This document shows, in pieces, positions 16,939-25,824 of a DNA stretch of 64,000 nucleotides (the first letter of the stretch is position 1; every line of letters begins with the position of its first letter). A program made the position numbers and the translations under genes. Source of the stretch: Marinobacterium marinum (lineage in GTDB: Bacteria; Pseudomonadota; Gammaproteobacteria; Pseudomonadales; Balneatricaceae); contig NZ_JACEMT010000036.1 of assembly GCF_013868415.1 (NCBI RefSeq), positions 1 to 64,000 of the forward strand, given 5' to 3'. The notes under the pieces were generated by a model. It saw only the letters and a list, made by a program, of their open reading frames with translations, was not told the origin of the DNA and ran no database searches.

Positions 16939-19020
16939 TCACATTTCCTTCATCAGTTGCTGCAACCAGGCCTCGGCCGGCTGGGGCTTGTGCAATACGT
17001 ACCCCTGTAACAGATCACACCCATGCCGAATCAGGTAGTTTGCCTGCGCATGTGTTTCCACCCCTTCCGCCACGACACACAGCTTCAGCTTGCGTGCAAT
17101 GGCCAGAATCGCCCGCACAATGGCGCGACGATCCTCGTCCTCCAACACATCATCGACAAAGCTTTTGTCGATTTTCAGCTCATACAAGGGCAAGCGCTTG
17201 AGATACGCCAAATTGGAGTACCCCGTACCGAAATCATCCAGCGAAAATCTCAAACCGGCTGCCGACAGGCGCCCCATATTCACCGGCACGCCCTGGTGCG
17301 CGTCAATAAACAGACTCTCCGTTATTTCCAGTATCAGCATTCGCGCAGGCACTCCCTTGTCGTGCAAAAGCGCCAGCACAGCCTCCACCAGAGCGTCATC
17401 CTGCAATAACCCGGTACTGAAATTCACCGATAACGGTATTTCAATTCCTTGCCGCATCAACCCAGCAGCCAGATCCAGAGCCTTGGCCAAAACCTGCAGC
17501 GTCAACGACCGGATCAGGCCAGAAGCTTCCGCTATGGGTACAAATTCGGCCGGTGACACCGGACGCCCTTCAGGGCCCAGCTGCCAGCGCACCAGCACCT
17601 CAGCCCCACGCACCTGGCCGTCAGGCGAATACTGGGACTGTACCGCAATACTCAGTGCATCCTGCTGCAGAGCGTGGCGCAGCGCCTCCTCCAGCCGCAC
17701 CCTGCGCAACGCCGCTCGCCCCAGTTCAGGCTCAAACACGGCGTAGCACCCGGCCCCCTGCTGCTTGGCCCGCTTCAGCGCCAGGTCCGCGTGACACCGC
17801 GCTGTCGCAAAATCACGGCCGTGCTGCGGCAGACATGCGACACCGACACTGGACGATATCGAAAGCGTCTGACCAAACACCACCACCGGGCCATTCATCA
17901 GGCGCTGCAGCGCCTGGATTCGGGCAGGCAACCAACCCTGGCTGCCGCAGCCTTCGGCCTTCAGCAACAGGCAAAATTCGTTTCCGCTCAAGCAGGACGC
18001 CATTTCGCCCTCACCGTGACAATACGACTGCACGCGTCGGGCAACACTTTTCAAAACTTCGTCACCCACTCCGTATCCATGCGTGTCGTTTACCCGCCGC
18101 AGGTTATCGATTGTGACCAGCACAAAGGCCAGGCTGGTGCCCTCGGGCGTACGCACCAGAGCCTCCTCCACATGCTGCTCAAACAGACGCCGTCCCGGCA
18201 ACCCCGTCAAAGCATCGTGGTACGCCAAAAATTCCAGCTGTGCCAATGCCTCTTTTTCAGCCGTGACATCCTGTTCCACCGACAGAAACCGAATAATCTC
18301 CCCGTTTTCCTGCCGTACCGGCGACACTATGGCCCGCTTGATGACCTTGTCTCCGTTTTTACGCCGGTTGATGAACTCACCTTTCCAGGCATGTCCACTG
18401 TTCAAACACTGCCAAAAAGCGCGCTTTTCCTCCTCGCTTTTTCGACTCCAGGCCCTGAATCCCGGTCGGCGTCCATAAACCTCTTTGGCGTCATAACCGG
18501 TATTGGCTTCAAACCCGCGGTTGACATACGTAATGCGCCCCTCACGATTAGTAATGATGACGCTGGAGGGACTCTGATCAATGGCATGGCGAAACAGAAG
18601 CAAATCCTGCTCGGTGCGCTTGCGCTCGGTGATGTCAACCTGAGTACTGACAAAGTGGGTGACATCACCGCTTTTGCCACGCAGAGGCCGGATATGAAGC
18701 TCGATCCAGTAGGGATCTCCCGCTCGGGTGTAATTCAGCAGTTCTTCCCGCGCTTCAACCCGCGCTTCAATTGCCGCATTCATACGGGCAACCGCTTCAC
18801 GGTCGGTTCCCTCTCCCTGAAGCAGGCCGGGCGTCCGCCCCAACAACTCATCACGGTTATATCCCGTACGGGTAATGACAGCCTGATTCACATAAATAAT
18901 GACGGGGCGAGGACTCGCATCGGTCACAATCACCAGATCGGTCAGGTGATCAAGGCTCTCCTGCATAAAGCGCAACTGCTCATGCAGATCACTGAAAGGG
19001 GCCGCTGATTCGGGAAGCAC
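16939..19020 (-). CDS. PAS-PAS-GGDEF-EAL signalling protein, probable c-di-GMP phosphodiesterase
   Basis: A 693-residue cytoplasmic protein with no evident membrane segment. Two PAS domains with PAC motifs (about 20-135 and 140-260) are followed by a GGDEF domain whose signature is degenerate (SGNEF for GGDEF, near 345), so cyclase activity is unlikely. The C-terminal EAL domain has EVLVRW for EALLRW, LEITES, DDFGTG and VAEGVET, so hydrolysis of c-di-GMP is plausible. The start is a GTG with only a weak AGAGA upstream; an internal Met (MQESLDHL) is the alternative. It sits between two divergent tRNA arrays with no obvious partner gene. The PAS ligand or cofactor is not predictable. Confidence 0.92.
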   Translation of the reverse strand: MLPESAAPFSDLHEQLRFMQESLDHLTDLVIVTDASPRPVIIYVNQAVITRTGYNRDELLGRTPGLLQGEGTDREAVARMNAAIEARVEAREELLNYTRAGDPYWIELHIRPLRGKSGDVTHFVSTQVDITERKRTEQDLLLFRHAIDQSPSSVIITNREGRITYVNRGFEANTGYDAKEVYGRRPGFRAWSRKSEEEKRAFWQCLNSGHAWKGEFINRRKNGDKVIKRAIVSPVRQENGEIIRFLSVEQDVTAEKEALAQLEFLAYHDALTGLPGRRLFEQHVEEALVRTPEGTSLAFVLVTIDNLRRVNDTHGYGVGDEVLKSVARRVQSYCHGEGEMASCLSGNEFCLLLKAEGCGSQGWLPARIQALQRLMNGPVVVFGQTLSISSSVGVACLPQHGRDFATARCHADLALKRAKQQGAGCYAVFEPELGRAALRRVRLEEALRHALQQDALSIAVQSQYSPDGQVRGAEVLVRWQLGPEGRPVSPAEFVPIAEASGLIRSLTLQVLAKALDLAAGLMRQGIEIPLSVNFSTGLLQDDALVEAVLALLHDKGVPARMLILEITESLFIDAHQGVPVNMGRLSAAGLRFSLDDFGTGYSNLAYLKRLPLYELKIDKSFVDDVLEDEDRRAIVRAILAIARKLKLCVVAEGVETHAQANYLIRHGCDLLQGYVLHKPQPAEAWLQQLMKEM

Positions 19021-19116
19021 TGGGGAAGTCTCTGTTCATGGATGAACCGCCAAGCGACGAATCATGGTTACACAGGGAAATGGACGCCGTTAAACGGAAT
19101 TGACGGATAATACTGC

Positions 19117-19890
19117 TTAACGGTGATACCTGAAAACCCCCGGCTTGAAACGGTCATTCTTGGCCGCTTCCTCCTGCTGACGCTGACGCTCTTCTTTTTC
19201 ACGCGCCTTGCGGTCTTCATCAACCTGTGCCTGAAGATGGTCAATATGCGTTCCCACTTCGTACAACTGACGGTCCAGCTGCTGTGTCTGGTTCAAGCCC
19301 TGCAACTTGGCGCAAACCGTGCGAAAGCGCGGCAAGGCCGCCGCCACACCGCGACCGTTCTCAACCTCAATGGCGTCCATCAGCTCCACATCCAGGCGTG
19401 TGCGGGTATAGGCTTCCTTCACCTGATAAATCACTTCCGACGCATGCAACCCCGACAACATGCCTCCCGCCTGCAGCTCGGTCAAAAACTGATACAGCTC
19501 TCGCAGCAAGGCGGCTGTCCTTTCCGCATGCTGGCGATCCGTATGCAGCGTCATCGAACCTTCCGGGTGCTCCACTACCGGCAATGCCTGCCCGGCCAGC
19601 GCCTCCAGCTCGGCAGGCTGCTTGCGGTTGTCTGGACTGTTTTCCAGCAACAGGATGCTTTTCCAGCGCTGCTGCAGGTAACGCACCAGCACATCACGTA
19701 TTTCGCGGGTGATGTAATGCTCCGGCAGGGTATGCAGCAAGTGGGATGCTCGACGCACCTGGTCCTTGAGTAACAATAGGCGCATGCGGCGTTCACGGCG
19801 CTGGTTCTCAATTGTCTGAATGACAAACGCCACCATTGCCATAACCACAACCACTGCAACAATGATCAACCCGGTTTGTGTCGGACTCAT
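19117..19890 (-). CDS. membrane-anchored coiled-coil protein of unknown function
   Basis: A 257-residue protein with an N-terminal membrane anchor (GLIIVAVVVVMAMVAFVIQTI, about 7-27), a helical cytoplasmic body and a charged C-terminal coiled coil rich in Glu, Lys, Arg and Gln (about 215-247). The ATG at 19890 is preferred over an in-frame GTG at 19902 because a GTGAG-like site lies before it and nothing precedes the GTG. I do not recognise a named family. It is upstream of the GGDEF-EAL gene with a 96-bp gap, so the two may be co-transcribed. Confidence 0.72.
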   Translation of the reverse strand: MSPTQTGLIIVAVVVVMAMVAFVIQTIENQRRERRMRLLLLKDQVRRASHLLHTLPEHYITREIRDVLVRYLQQRWKSILLLENSPDNRKQPAELEALAGQALPVVEHPEGSMTLHTDRQHAERTAALLRELYQFLTELQAGGMLSGLHASEVIYQVKEAYTRTRLDVELMDAIEVENGRGVAAALPRFRTVCAKLQGLNQTQQLDRQLYEVGTHIDHLQAQVDEDRKAREKEERQRQQEEAAKNDRFKPGVFRYHR

Positions 19891-19955
19891 GCCCTCACCC
19901 ACTCAATTCATGCACCAAAGACGTTGATTCTATAACAAAAAAACGAAAAAAACGC

Positions 19956-19984
19956 TTGACGCAAGCAAAGAGCCTTATTAATAT
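19956..19984 (+). promoter_or_regulatory. sigma-70 promoter of the plus tRNA pair
   Basis: TTGACG (19956-19961), a 17-bp spacer and TAATAT (19979-19984), followed by a GC-rich stretch typical of stringently controlled stable RNA promoters. Confidence 0.9.
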
Positions 19985-20020
19985 TCGCACCGCTGTCGGC
20001 CACCGACAGTTATCAGGAGT

Positions 20021-20096
20021 GTCCCGTTCGTCTAGTGGTCCAGGACACCGCCCTTTCACGGCGGTAACAGGGGTTCGAACCCCCTACGGGATGCCA
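20021..20096 (+). tRNA. tRNA-Glu(TTC)
   Basis: A 76-nt cloverleaf with encoded CCA, anticodon loop CTTTCAC and D-loop GGTCCAGG. It matches copy 1 of the minus array. Confidence 0.98.
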
Positions 20097-20112
20097 CTCC
20101 TTTTAGTGTTTT

Positions 20113-20188
<76 letters not shown>

Positions 20189-20353
20189 AACACTTCACAT
20201 ACCCCATCGATCTGATCAGCCAAATTTTTCTCCTGCCAATATGATGCGGCCTGTATCCTTTTTATATTCAGATTGCCACAATCAAACCTGCAGAGGAACA
20301 TCCTACCCTCATGTTCATGCAACCGATTCCATCGTGTTGCCAAAGGATAGATC

Positions 20354-21283
20354 ATGCAGGTAACACTGGAACAGTGGCAGGCCCTGATCGCAGTTGTCGA
20401 TGCCGGCGGTTATGCCAAAGCCGCCGAACAACTGGGCAAAAGTCAGTCCGCCATCAGTTATGCTGTTCAAAAGCTGGAAAGCAGCCTGGATGTGCGCGTA
20501 TTCAAGCTGAGCGGACGTCGCGCAACCCTGACAGAAGCAGGCCAAGCACTCTACCGACACGCTCAACACCTGCTAACACAGGCCGAGCAAACCGAAGAGC
20601 TGGCACGGCAATTCAGTCAGGGATATGAAGCCCAGATCCAGATCGCCATGGATGCAATCTTCCCGCGCAGCTGGATGCTGGACATACTGGCCGATTTTGC
20701 CGAACAGCATGCCCACACCCGCATCGAGCTGCTGGAAACCGTGCTCAGCGGCAGCGATGAGGCCGTCCTGAAACGACAGGTCGACCTCGCCATAAGCGGG
20801 CGCGTTCCTCCCGGCTTTCTGGGCGAAAAACTCATGGATGTGCGCTTTATCGCCTGCGCCTCTCCCGATCATCCTCTGCACCAATTCAATCGCCCCTTGA
20901 CGCTCGACGATCTGCGCCAATACCGCCAATTGGTGGTACGCGATTCAGGCAGCCGCAGTGTAGACTCCGGCTGGCTGGGTGCAGAACAACGCTGGACGCT
21001 CAGCAATATCGAAGCCTCCATGATGGCCGCAGGCAAGGGGATCGGTTATGCCTGGTACCCCGTCACACGCATCCAGCCACAACTGCACTCAGGAGCCCTC
21101 AAGCCCCTACCTTTGGGGAGCAGTGGCGAACGCAGCGTCGAGCTGTATTTGATTTTAACCGATGGCGAGCTGGCCCGGCCCGGCGTACGCAAACTCGCCG
21201 GCATGATCCACAAAAAGGTGCATGGCCAGTTGCCGACCCTATCGGTAGAATGCAATAAACTTTGTAACACCCCGACAGGATAA
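20354..21283 (+). CDS. LysR-family transcriptional regulator
   Basis: A 309-residue regulator with the N-terminal winged helix-turn-helix (residues about 3-60: GGYAKAAEQLGKSQSAISYAVQKLE) and a periplasmic-binding-protein-like effector domain (about 90-290). AAGGA precedes the ATG. LysR proteins often control a divergent neighbour, but here the divergent side is the tRNA region, so the target cannot be inferred. A small Cys-rich gene follows 2 bp after its stop. Confidence 0.93.
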   Translation: MQVTLEQWQALIAVVDAGGYAKAAEQLGKSQSAISYAVQKLESSLDVRVFKLSGRRATLTEAGQALYRHAQHLLTQAEQTEELARQFSQGYEAQIQIAMDAIFPRSWMLDILADFAEQHAHTRIELLETVLSGSDEAVLKRQVDLAISGRVPPGFLGEKLMDVRFIACASPDHPLHQFNRPLTLDDLRQYRQLVVRDSGSRSVDSGWLGAEQRWTLSNIEASMMAAGKGIGYAWYPVTRIQPQLHSGALKPLPLGSSGERSVELYLILTDGELARPGVRKLAGMIHKKVHGQLPTLSVECNKLCNTPTG

Positions 21284-21285
21284 TA

Positions 21286-21447
21286 ATGGAAAAGCCGACT
21301 CCCCCCGCCGATGGCGAGTGCTGCGAAAGTGCTTGCGAACCCTGTGTTTGGGATACCTACTATGAAGAGCTTCGCCTGTGGCAAGACGAGCAGAAGCGAC
21401 TGAAAGCGGAAGCCGACAACGGTAACCCGCGGGACGAACACACATAA
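21286..21447 (+). CDS. small oxidoreductase-like domain protein (53 residues)
   Basis: A short Cys-rich protein with C-C-x3-C-x2-C (ECCESACEPC) followed by VWDTYYEELRLW, the pattern of the small 'oxidoreductase-like' domain family (PF09791 as I recall it), whose biochemical role is unknown. The ATG follows AGGATAATA, and the gene starts 2 bp after the LysR stop, so it is translated from the same transcript. The cysteines could bind a metal or an iron-sulfur cluster; this is inference. Confidence 0.8.
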   Translation: MEKPTPPADGECCESACEPCVWDTYYEELRLWQDEQKRLKAEADNGNPRDEHT

Positions 21448-21510
21448 AAGCGATACACTCGTCCCCCGCTATCACCGGATTCACAATTTTTGTCATCAGG
21501 ATCATGACAC

Positions 21511-22794
21511 ATGCAACACAATACACCGACACAACCCGCCTTCCATCATGATGATGAAATCGACCTGTTTGAACTCGTTGCCAATATCTGGAAGCAGAAA
21601 TGGCTGGTCGTTATCGTTACCGCCATCACGCTGTTTCTGGGCGGTGCCTACGCCTTCCTGAGCACCCCCACCTATCAGGCCAGCGCCCAGTTGGAAATCC
21701 CCCTGGATTCCAGCCTGAAAGACCTGCAGAGCCTGCATAACTTCAAAGGATTGGATACTAATACCCTGTTCAAGACGTACCTGCAGTCATTGAGCTCCAA
21801 CGATGTGAAAACCCGCTTTATCGGGCAGGCGCCGGATGCCTTCAAGGCGGATCTGGGCCAGGACCCTGACCCGCAAAAGCAACTGGAAGGCTTCAACGAG
21901 CGCTTATCCCTCGGCATCCCCAAAAGGGATGATAAGAGCGCCTATGAACTGGATACCCCCGTTATCTCATTGACCGCTTCCAGCGCGACCGCCGCCACAT
22001 CGGCCCTGAATGCGTATCTGGACCAGGCCAATCGCTACCTGCATGACAAACTCCAAGACGACTATAACGCCAGCCGAGCCAGTACATTACGCCTCCTGGA
22101 CGAGCGCATTGAACTGCTCACCAAAACCGAAGCCATGAAGCGGGAAGCTCAGATCACTCAGCTGGAAGAGCAACACCAACTGCAGGTTGAACAGGTTGAA
22201 GACCAGCTCAAGGCACGCCGGTATCAGTACAACCAGACCCTGAACGACCGCGTACAGCGCCTGCAGGAAGCCTTGAAAATCGCCACACAACTGGATATCA
22301 AGCGCCCCTCGACCCTGTCCCAGCAAGGGCGGCAAGCCGGTTCACCCCGTGTCGAGATCAATGCGGATATCCGCTCCAATCAGGACCCACTGTACCTGAG
22401 GGGCACCGATTTCCTGAATGCCGAGCTGACTCAGCTGCAGGCCCGTCCGGAGACCTTCATTGAAGACGGCCGTATTCGCGAGCTGGAGGCCAAGCTGGTC
22501 GAATTGGAAACCAACCGCGAAATCGAGATTCTGAAAGCCCGCACCGACGATGCCGAGTTCAGCCAGAAGATCCAGGACCTGAAAGCTGAACAGGTCGACA
22601 TCATGACTGAACAGTTCCCGGACAACCTGCAACTTGCCTTCACCAACGGCCCCGTTGTAGCAAGTCCTGACCCCATCAAGCCGAAAAAGGCTCTGATCCT
22701 GGCCCTGTCCATTGTGCTGGGCGGAATGCTGGGGGTTATGATTGCGCTGATCCGTGCCGCCGTACGTAACCGAAACGCCAGTAGCAAGGCATGA
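21511..22794 (+). CDS. wzz: polysaccharide chain-length determinant Wzz
   Basis: A 427-residue inner-membrane co-polymerase that sets the modal length of Wzy-made polymer. N-terminal membrane segment at about 30-50, a long periplasmic region rich in coiled coil (about 180-260 and 310-355), and a C-terminal segment (about 393-414) preceded by the proline-rich DPIKPKKA typical of Wzz. There is no C-terminal kinase domain, so this is the O-antigen type and not the Wzc type. AGGAT precedes the ATG. It is translated away from the main minus-strand locus, and galU follows 11 bp later. Confidence 0.94.
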   Translation: MQHNTPTQPAFHHDDEIDLFELVANIWKQKWLVVIVTAITLFLGGAYAFLSTPTYQASAQLEIPLDSSLKDLQSLHNFKGLDTNTLFKTYLQSLSSNDVKTRFIGQAPDAFKADLGQDPDPQKQLEGFNERLSLGIPKRDDKSAYELDTPVISLTASSATAATSALNAYLDQANRYLHDKLQDDYNASRASTLRLLDERIELLTKTEAMKREAQITQLEEQHQLQVEQVEDQLKARRYQYNQTLNDRVQRLQEALKIATQLDIKRPSTLSQQGRQAGSPRVEINADIRSNQDPLYLRGTDFLNAELTQLQARPETFIEDGRIRELEAKLVELETNREIEILKARTDDAEFSQKIQDLKAEQVDIMTEQFPDNLQLAFTNGPVVASPDPIKPKKALILALSIVLGGMLGVMIALIRAAVRNRNASSKA

Positions 22795-22805
22795 AAGGAG
22801 ATCCC

Positions 22806-23681
22806 ATGCTGAATACCGTTGTAATCCCGGTCGCCGGGCTCGGCACTCGTGTGCTGCCCGCCAGTAAAGCCATTCCCAAGGAGATGCTGACCGTTGTCGA
22901 CAAGCCGGTCATCCAGCATGTTGTGGAAGAAGCGGTTGCCGCCGGTTTTACCCGGGTTGTACTGGTGACCCGCAGTGGCAAGTCGGCCATTGAAGACCAC
23001 TTCGATCACAATGCAGAGCTGGAACAGGTACTGGCCGACAAAGGCAAAGATGCCCTGCTGGCAGCCGTACGGGACATCCTGCCGGACGGCGTACAGGTCA
23101 TATCGGTGCGACAGGATGAAGCCAAGGGACTAGGGCATGCAGTACTGTGCGCCGCCGCCCTGACCGGACAGGATGATTTTGCCGTTATGCTGCCGGACAT
23201 GCTGATCGATGCGAACGGCAACACGCCTGACATGCAGCAGATGGTGGCCGCCTATCACAGCAGCGGTACCGGACAAATCATGGTAGAAGCCGTACCCGAA
23301 GACCAGGTCGAACGTTACGGCATTGTCGACTGTGGCGGCGCACGCCCTGCCAGCGGCCACAGTGCGCCCATGCAGGACGTGGTGGAAAAACCGGCTTTGG
23401 CAGCAGCCCCATCCAATCTGGCCATCGTCGGGCGCTATATTCTGCCGGCGCGCATCATGGAGCTACTGAAAACGACACCACGCGGTGCCGGCAATGAAAT
23501 TCAGCTGACTGATGCCATCAAAACCCTGCTGCAGGAAAACAGTCCTCTGGAGGCCTTCACCATGGGGGGCGACCTCTATGACTGCGGTAACAAGGCTGGC
23601 CTGTTGATGGCCAACATCGCTCTGGGACTCAAACACCCGGAAACGGCCAGCGAACTGAAAGCCTATCTGCAGACGCGCTAA
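22806..23681 (+). CDS. galU: UTP-glucose-1-phosphate uridylyltransferase
   Basis: Makes UDP-glucose from UTP and glucose-1-phosphate, feeding the nearby Ugd and the initiating sugar transferase. A 291-residue protein with the nucleotidyltransferase signature GLGTRVLPASKAIPKEML at the N-terminus and VEKP near 190. AAAGGAG is ideally placed before the ATG at 22806, so the ATG at 22791 in the same frame is rejected. It follows wzz by 11 bp in a two-gene unit. Confidence 0.96.
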   Translation: MLNTVVIPVAGLGTRVLPASKAIPKEMLTVVDKPVIQHVVEEAVAAGFTRVVLVTRSGKSAIEDHFDHNAELEQVLADKGKDALLAAVRDILPDGVQVISVRQDEAKGLGHAVLCAAALTGQDDFAVMLPDMLIDANGNTPDMQQMVAAYHSSGTGQIMVEAVPEDQVERYGIVDCGGARPASGHSAPMQDVVEKPALAAAPSNLAIVGRYILPARIMELLKTTPRGAGNEIQLTDAIKTLLQENSPLEAFTMGGDLYDCGNKAGLLMANIALGLKHPETASELKAYLQTR

Positions 23682-23698
23682 AACGGCACATATGACCA

Positions 23699-23726
23699 GG
23701 GGCAAGCCGCCATGTATGCCTGCCCC
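23699..23726. other. weak hairpin between convergent galU and GT25 genes
   Basis: GGGGCA (23699-23704) pairs with TGCCCC (23721-23726) across a 16-base loop. No T-tract follows. It may serve as a convergent-gene terminator but is not a strong one. Confidence 0.35.
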
Positions 23727-23729
23727 GCT

Positions 23730-24545
23730 TTACTCCAAAACCCAACTACGGCGTGATTTTTTACGGAACTTGTTGGTCAGATAATTCAGCATCAGCCGCA
23801 CACACCCCGTCACACCAAACCGCTGTCGACACCAGCAAAGCTTTTGCCACCCGACCTGTAACGGCGATGGTCCCAGCAGACGTGTGCGCTTACGTTCCGG
23901 CAGATCACCCCGATCACCTGCCGCATCGATATTGGAATCAAAAATATTGATCTCGACCCAGGGAGACGGGGTGCAGTAATTTACGGCACCGTGCTCCCAG
24001 ACTCGACGCAAATCTTCATCAATGGCACGAAAACGCCGGGAGCTGTACTCGATAAAGCGCCGTGCCCCCAAGGGAGACACCAGATACAGCCCCATATTAT
24101 TGGGCTGGCGGGTCGTTTCAATCAGTTCGGTGCCACGCGGCATGGCCGGTGATTTCACGATACCACTCAGGCGCACAAACCCCCAGCCATCCGGCAGTGA
24201 CGCCAGCAACTCCCGGATCGCGATCGCGTCCACCAAAGGCCGCAAGTCATCCTCCGCAATCACTATGGGCTGATTGCGCTCAACAGCCTGTGACATCACC
24301 TCAAGGTGAGACGCATAACAGGCGATCTCTCCCGGCTTGAGATCCGCCCAGGGTCGCCCTTGGTCATCATAAAAATACGAACGCCAGCGCTCCGGCAACG
24401 TCGTTGGCGTCAGCGCCGTAAAAAAGGTCAGTGGAATATCAAAATACGCGCCCACCTGTTCCATATGGGCGCGTCGGTCAACCGCCGTGTCCAAGTTGAT
24501 CACAAACCCCGTGATCATATCAGGCGACGTGCTGCGATCAGGCAT
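23730..24545 (-). CDS. glycosyltransferase family 25 (LPS-type)
   Basis: A 271-residue transferase of the GT25/LpsA type, which adds hexoses to lipooligosaccharide or related glycans. Family marks are the N-terminal FVINLDTAVDRRAHM, GEIACYASHLEVM and the acidic IAEDD near residue 100, a likely metal/nucleotide site. The frame extends to 24635, but the ATG at 24545 has GGAGG 8 bases upstream and overlaps the stop of the ligase gene. It is the last gene of the long minus-strand unit. Confidence 0.87.
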   Translation of the reverse strand: MPDRSTSPDMITGFVINLDTAVDRRAHMEQVGAYFDIPLTFFTALTPTTLPERWRSYFYDDQGRPWADLKPGEIACYASHLEVMSQAVERNQPIVIAEDDLRPLVDAIAIRELLASLPDGWGFVRLSGIVKSPAMPRGTELIETTRQPNNMGLYLVSPLGARRFIEYSSRRFRAIDEDLRRVWEHGAVNYCTPSPWVEINIFDSNIDAAGDRGDLPERKRTRLLGPSPLQVGWQKLCWCRQRFGVTGCVRLMLNYLTNKFRKKSRRSWVLE

Positions 24546-25812
24546 GGGCCACGCCTCCGACCAGGGAGCCCGCCTGCATTTCGCGCTGGCGGCGCACCTC
24601 GAAATAATCCAGGCACCGGAATACCGATACCCCAACCATCAACAAATACAGCAGACGGCCACTGGTCATGACGGCCTCGGTCAGTCCGCCTACCACAAAT
24701 ACGGCCAGTATCATTAACACCGCATCCCGATAATGGGTTTTCATCCCCCAGGGAGCCGCAACCATCAGCAGCAGGAATACCGCCAAACCGGGAAAACCCC
24801 GTTTGGCAAAGGCTTCGATGTAGGCATTGTGAAAATGGTGATATTGCAAGGCCCCCTGACTGAAACCCCGCTCCTCAATATAGGCCCGACTCTGGCTGCG
24901 TATCTGCTCCAGATCGTGCCCAACACCGGTGACCGGGTGTTGACTCCCCAGATGCAAAGCCACCGACCACATCTGCAAGCGCTGCCCGAAACTAGTAGTC
25001 AGATTACCGGCCTGAATCTGTTGCAACTCCCACTGCGTTTGAGTCACAGCGCGCTTCACCTGTGGCATCACTTGATAGCAGACCGTCAGCGTACCCAAGA
25101 CCAGCAAGAGCCCTGCTGCCAGCCAGCGCATGCGAATGCCCTTGCGCCATATCCAGCGCACTAACGCCGCAACAGCCACGGCAGCAAAGATCACGGCAAC
25201 TCCACGGGTGCCTGAACTGAACGCCCCGATAATCCCGACAATCCCGGCCAGCAGCATGGTCAGCCGTATTGCCAGCTGCTGCTCATGGCGAGCATAAAAA
25301 AAGCAGAGCAGGCTTAATGCGGCCATCAGGTAGCCAAACGTGATGGGGTAAAAGTCGCCTCGGGCCCGTTTTGCTCCCTCAACAAAGGCCTCATACAAAC
25401 CGGTGTAAGTACCCACCAAGGTTCCCAGCAGCACCGCCAGCCAAAGAAAGCGCCCGGAAAACCCGAACCTCAGCAGATACAGCATCACCAGCGTCATGGC
25501 GACAAACCGGGCCGGTCGATCAAAACGGCTGAACTCGTCGCCCCCTTCCAGAGCCATATAACCAATCAGGAAACATCCGTATAGCAATAGCCCCAGCAGC
25601 CAACTGCGCTGCGACGACCACACCTCCGGCGCATGCTGCAAGGTCGGCACGGCACACAGCAGCGCCAGCAGCAAAAGCCCCGACGTAGAGGGGTTCAAGT
25701 CCAGCGCACTCAAGCCGATAAAGAACCAGCCCAGCAACGCGGTATTAACAGCAAACAGCCATCGGTCTCGGTGCGCCCGCCAGCAGGCTTTCCCTGCGCT
25801 GCACACACTCAC
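24538..25812 (-). CDS. O-antigen ligase family membrane protein (WaaL-like)
   Basis: A 424-residue polytopic protein with about 11-12 membrane segments and the Wzy_C-type periplasmic loop containing HHFHNAYIE. That histidine pattern, plus the position beside the initiating transferase, suggests transfer of finished polymer to lipid A-core. WaaL and Wzy share this fold; since another polymerase candidate lies at 38841, ligase is the better call. The stop overlaps the GT25 start. Confidence 0.8.
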   Translation of the reverse strand: MSVCSAGKACWRAHRDRWLFAVNTALLGWFFIGLSALDLNPSTSGLLLLALLCAVPTLQHAPEVWSSQRSWLLGLLLYGCFLIGYMALEGGDEFSRFDRPARFVAMTLVMLYLLRFGFSGRFLWLAVLLGTLVGTYTGLYEAFVEGAKRARGDFYPITFGYLMAALSLLCFFYARHEQQLAIRLTMLLAGIVGIIGAFSSGTRGVAVIFAAVAVAALVRWIWRKGIRMRWLAAGLLLVLGTLTVCYQVMPQVKRAVTQTQWELQQIQAGNLTTSFGQRLQMWSVALHLGSQHPVTGVGHDLEQIRSQSRAYIEERGFSQGALQYHHFHNAYIEAFAKRGFPGLAVFLLLMVAAPWGMKTHYRDAVLMILAVFVVGGLTEAVMTSGRLLYLLMVGVSVFRCLDYFEVRRQREMQAGSLVGGVAHA

Positions 25813-25824
25813 ATGACAATCCTT

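Noticed and set aside
24538-25812. Second Wzy polymerase instead of ligase
   Set aside because: Wzy and WaaL share the fold, but the gene lies beside the initiating transferase and the AT-rich 38841 gene is the better polymerase candidate; the choice remains a judgement.
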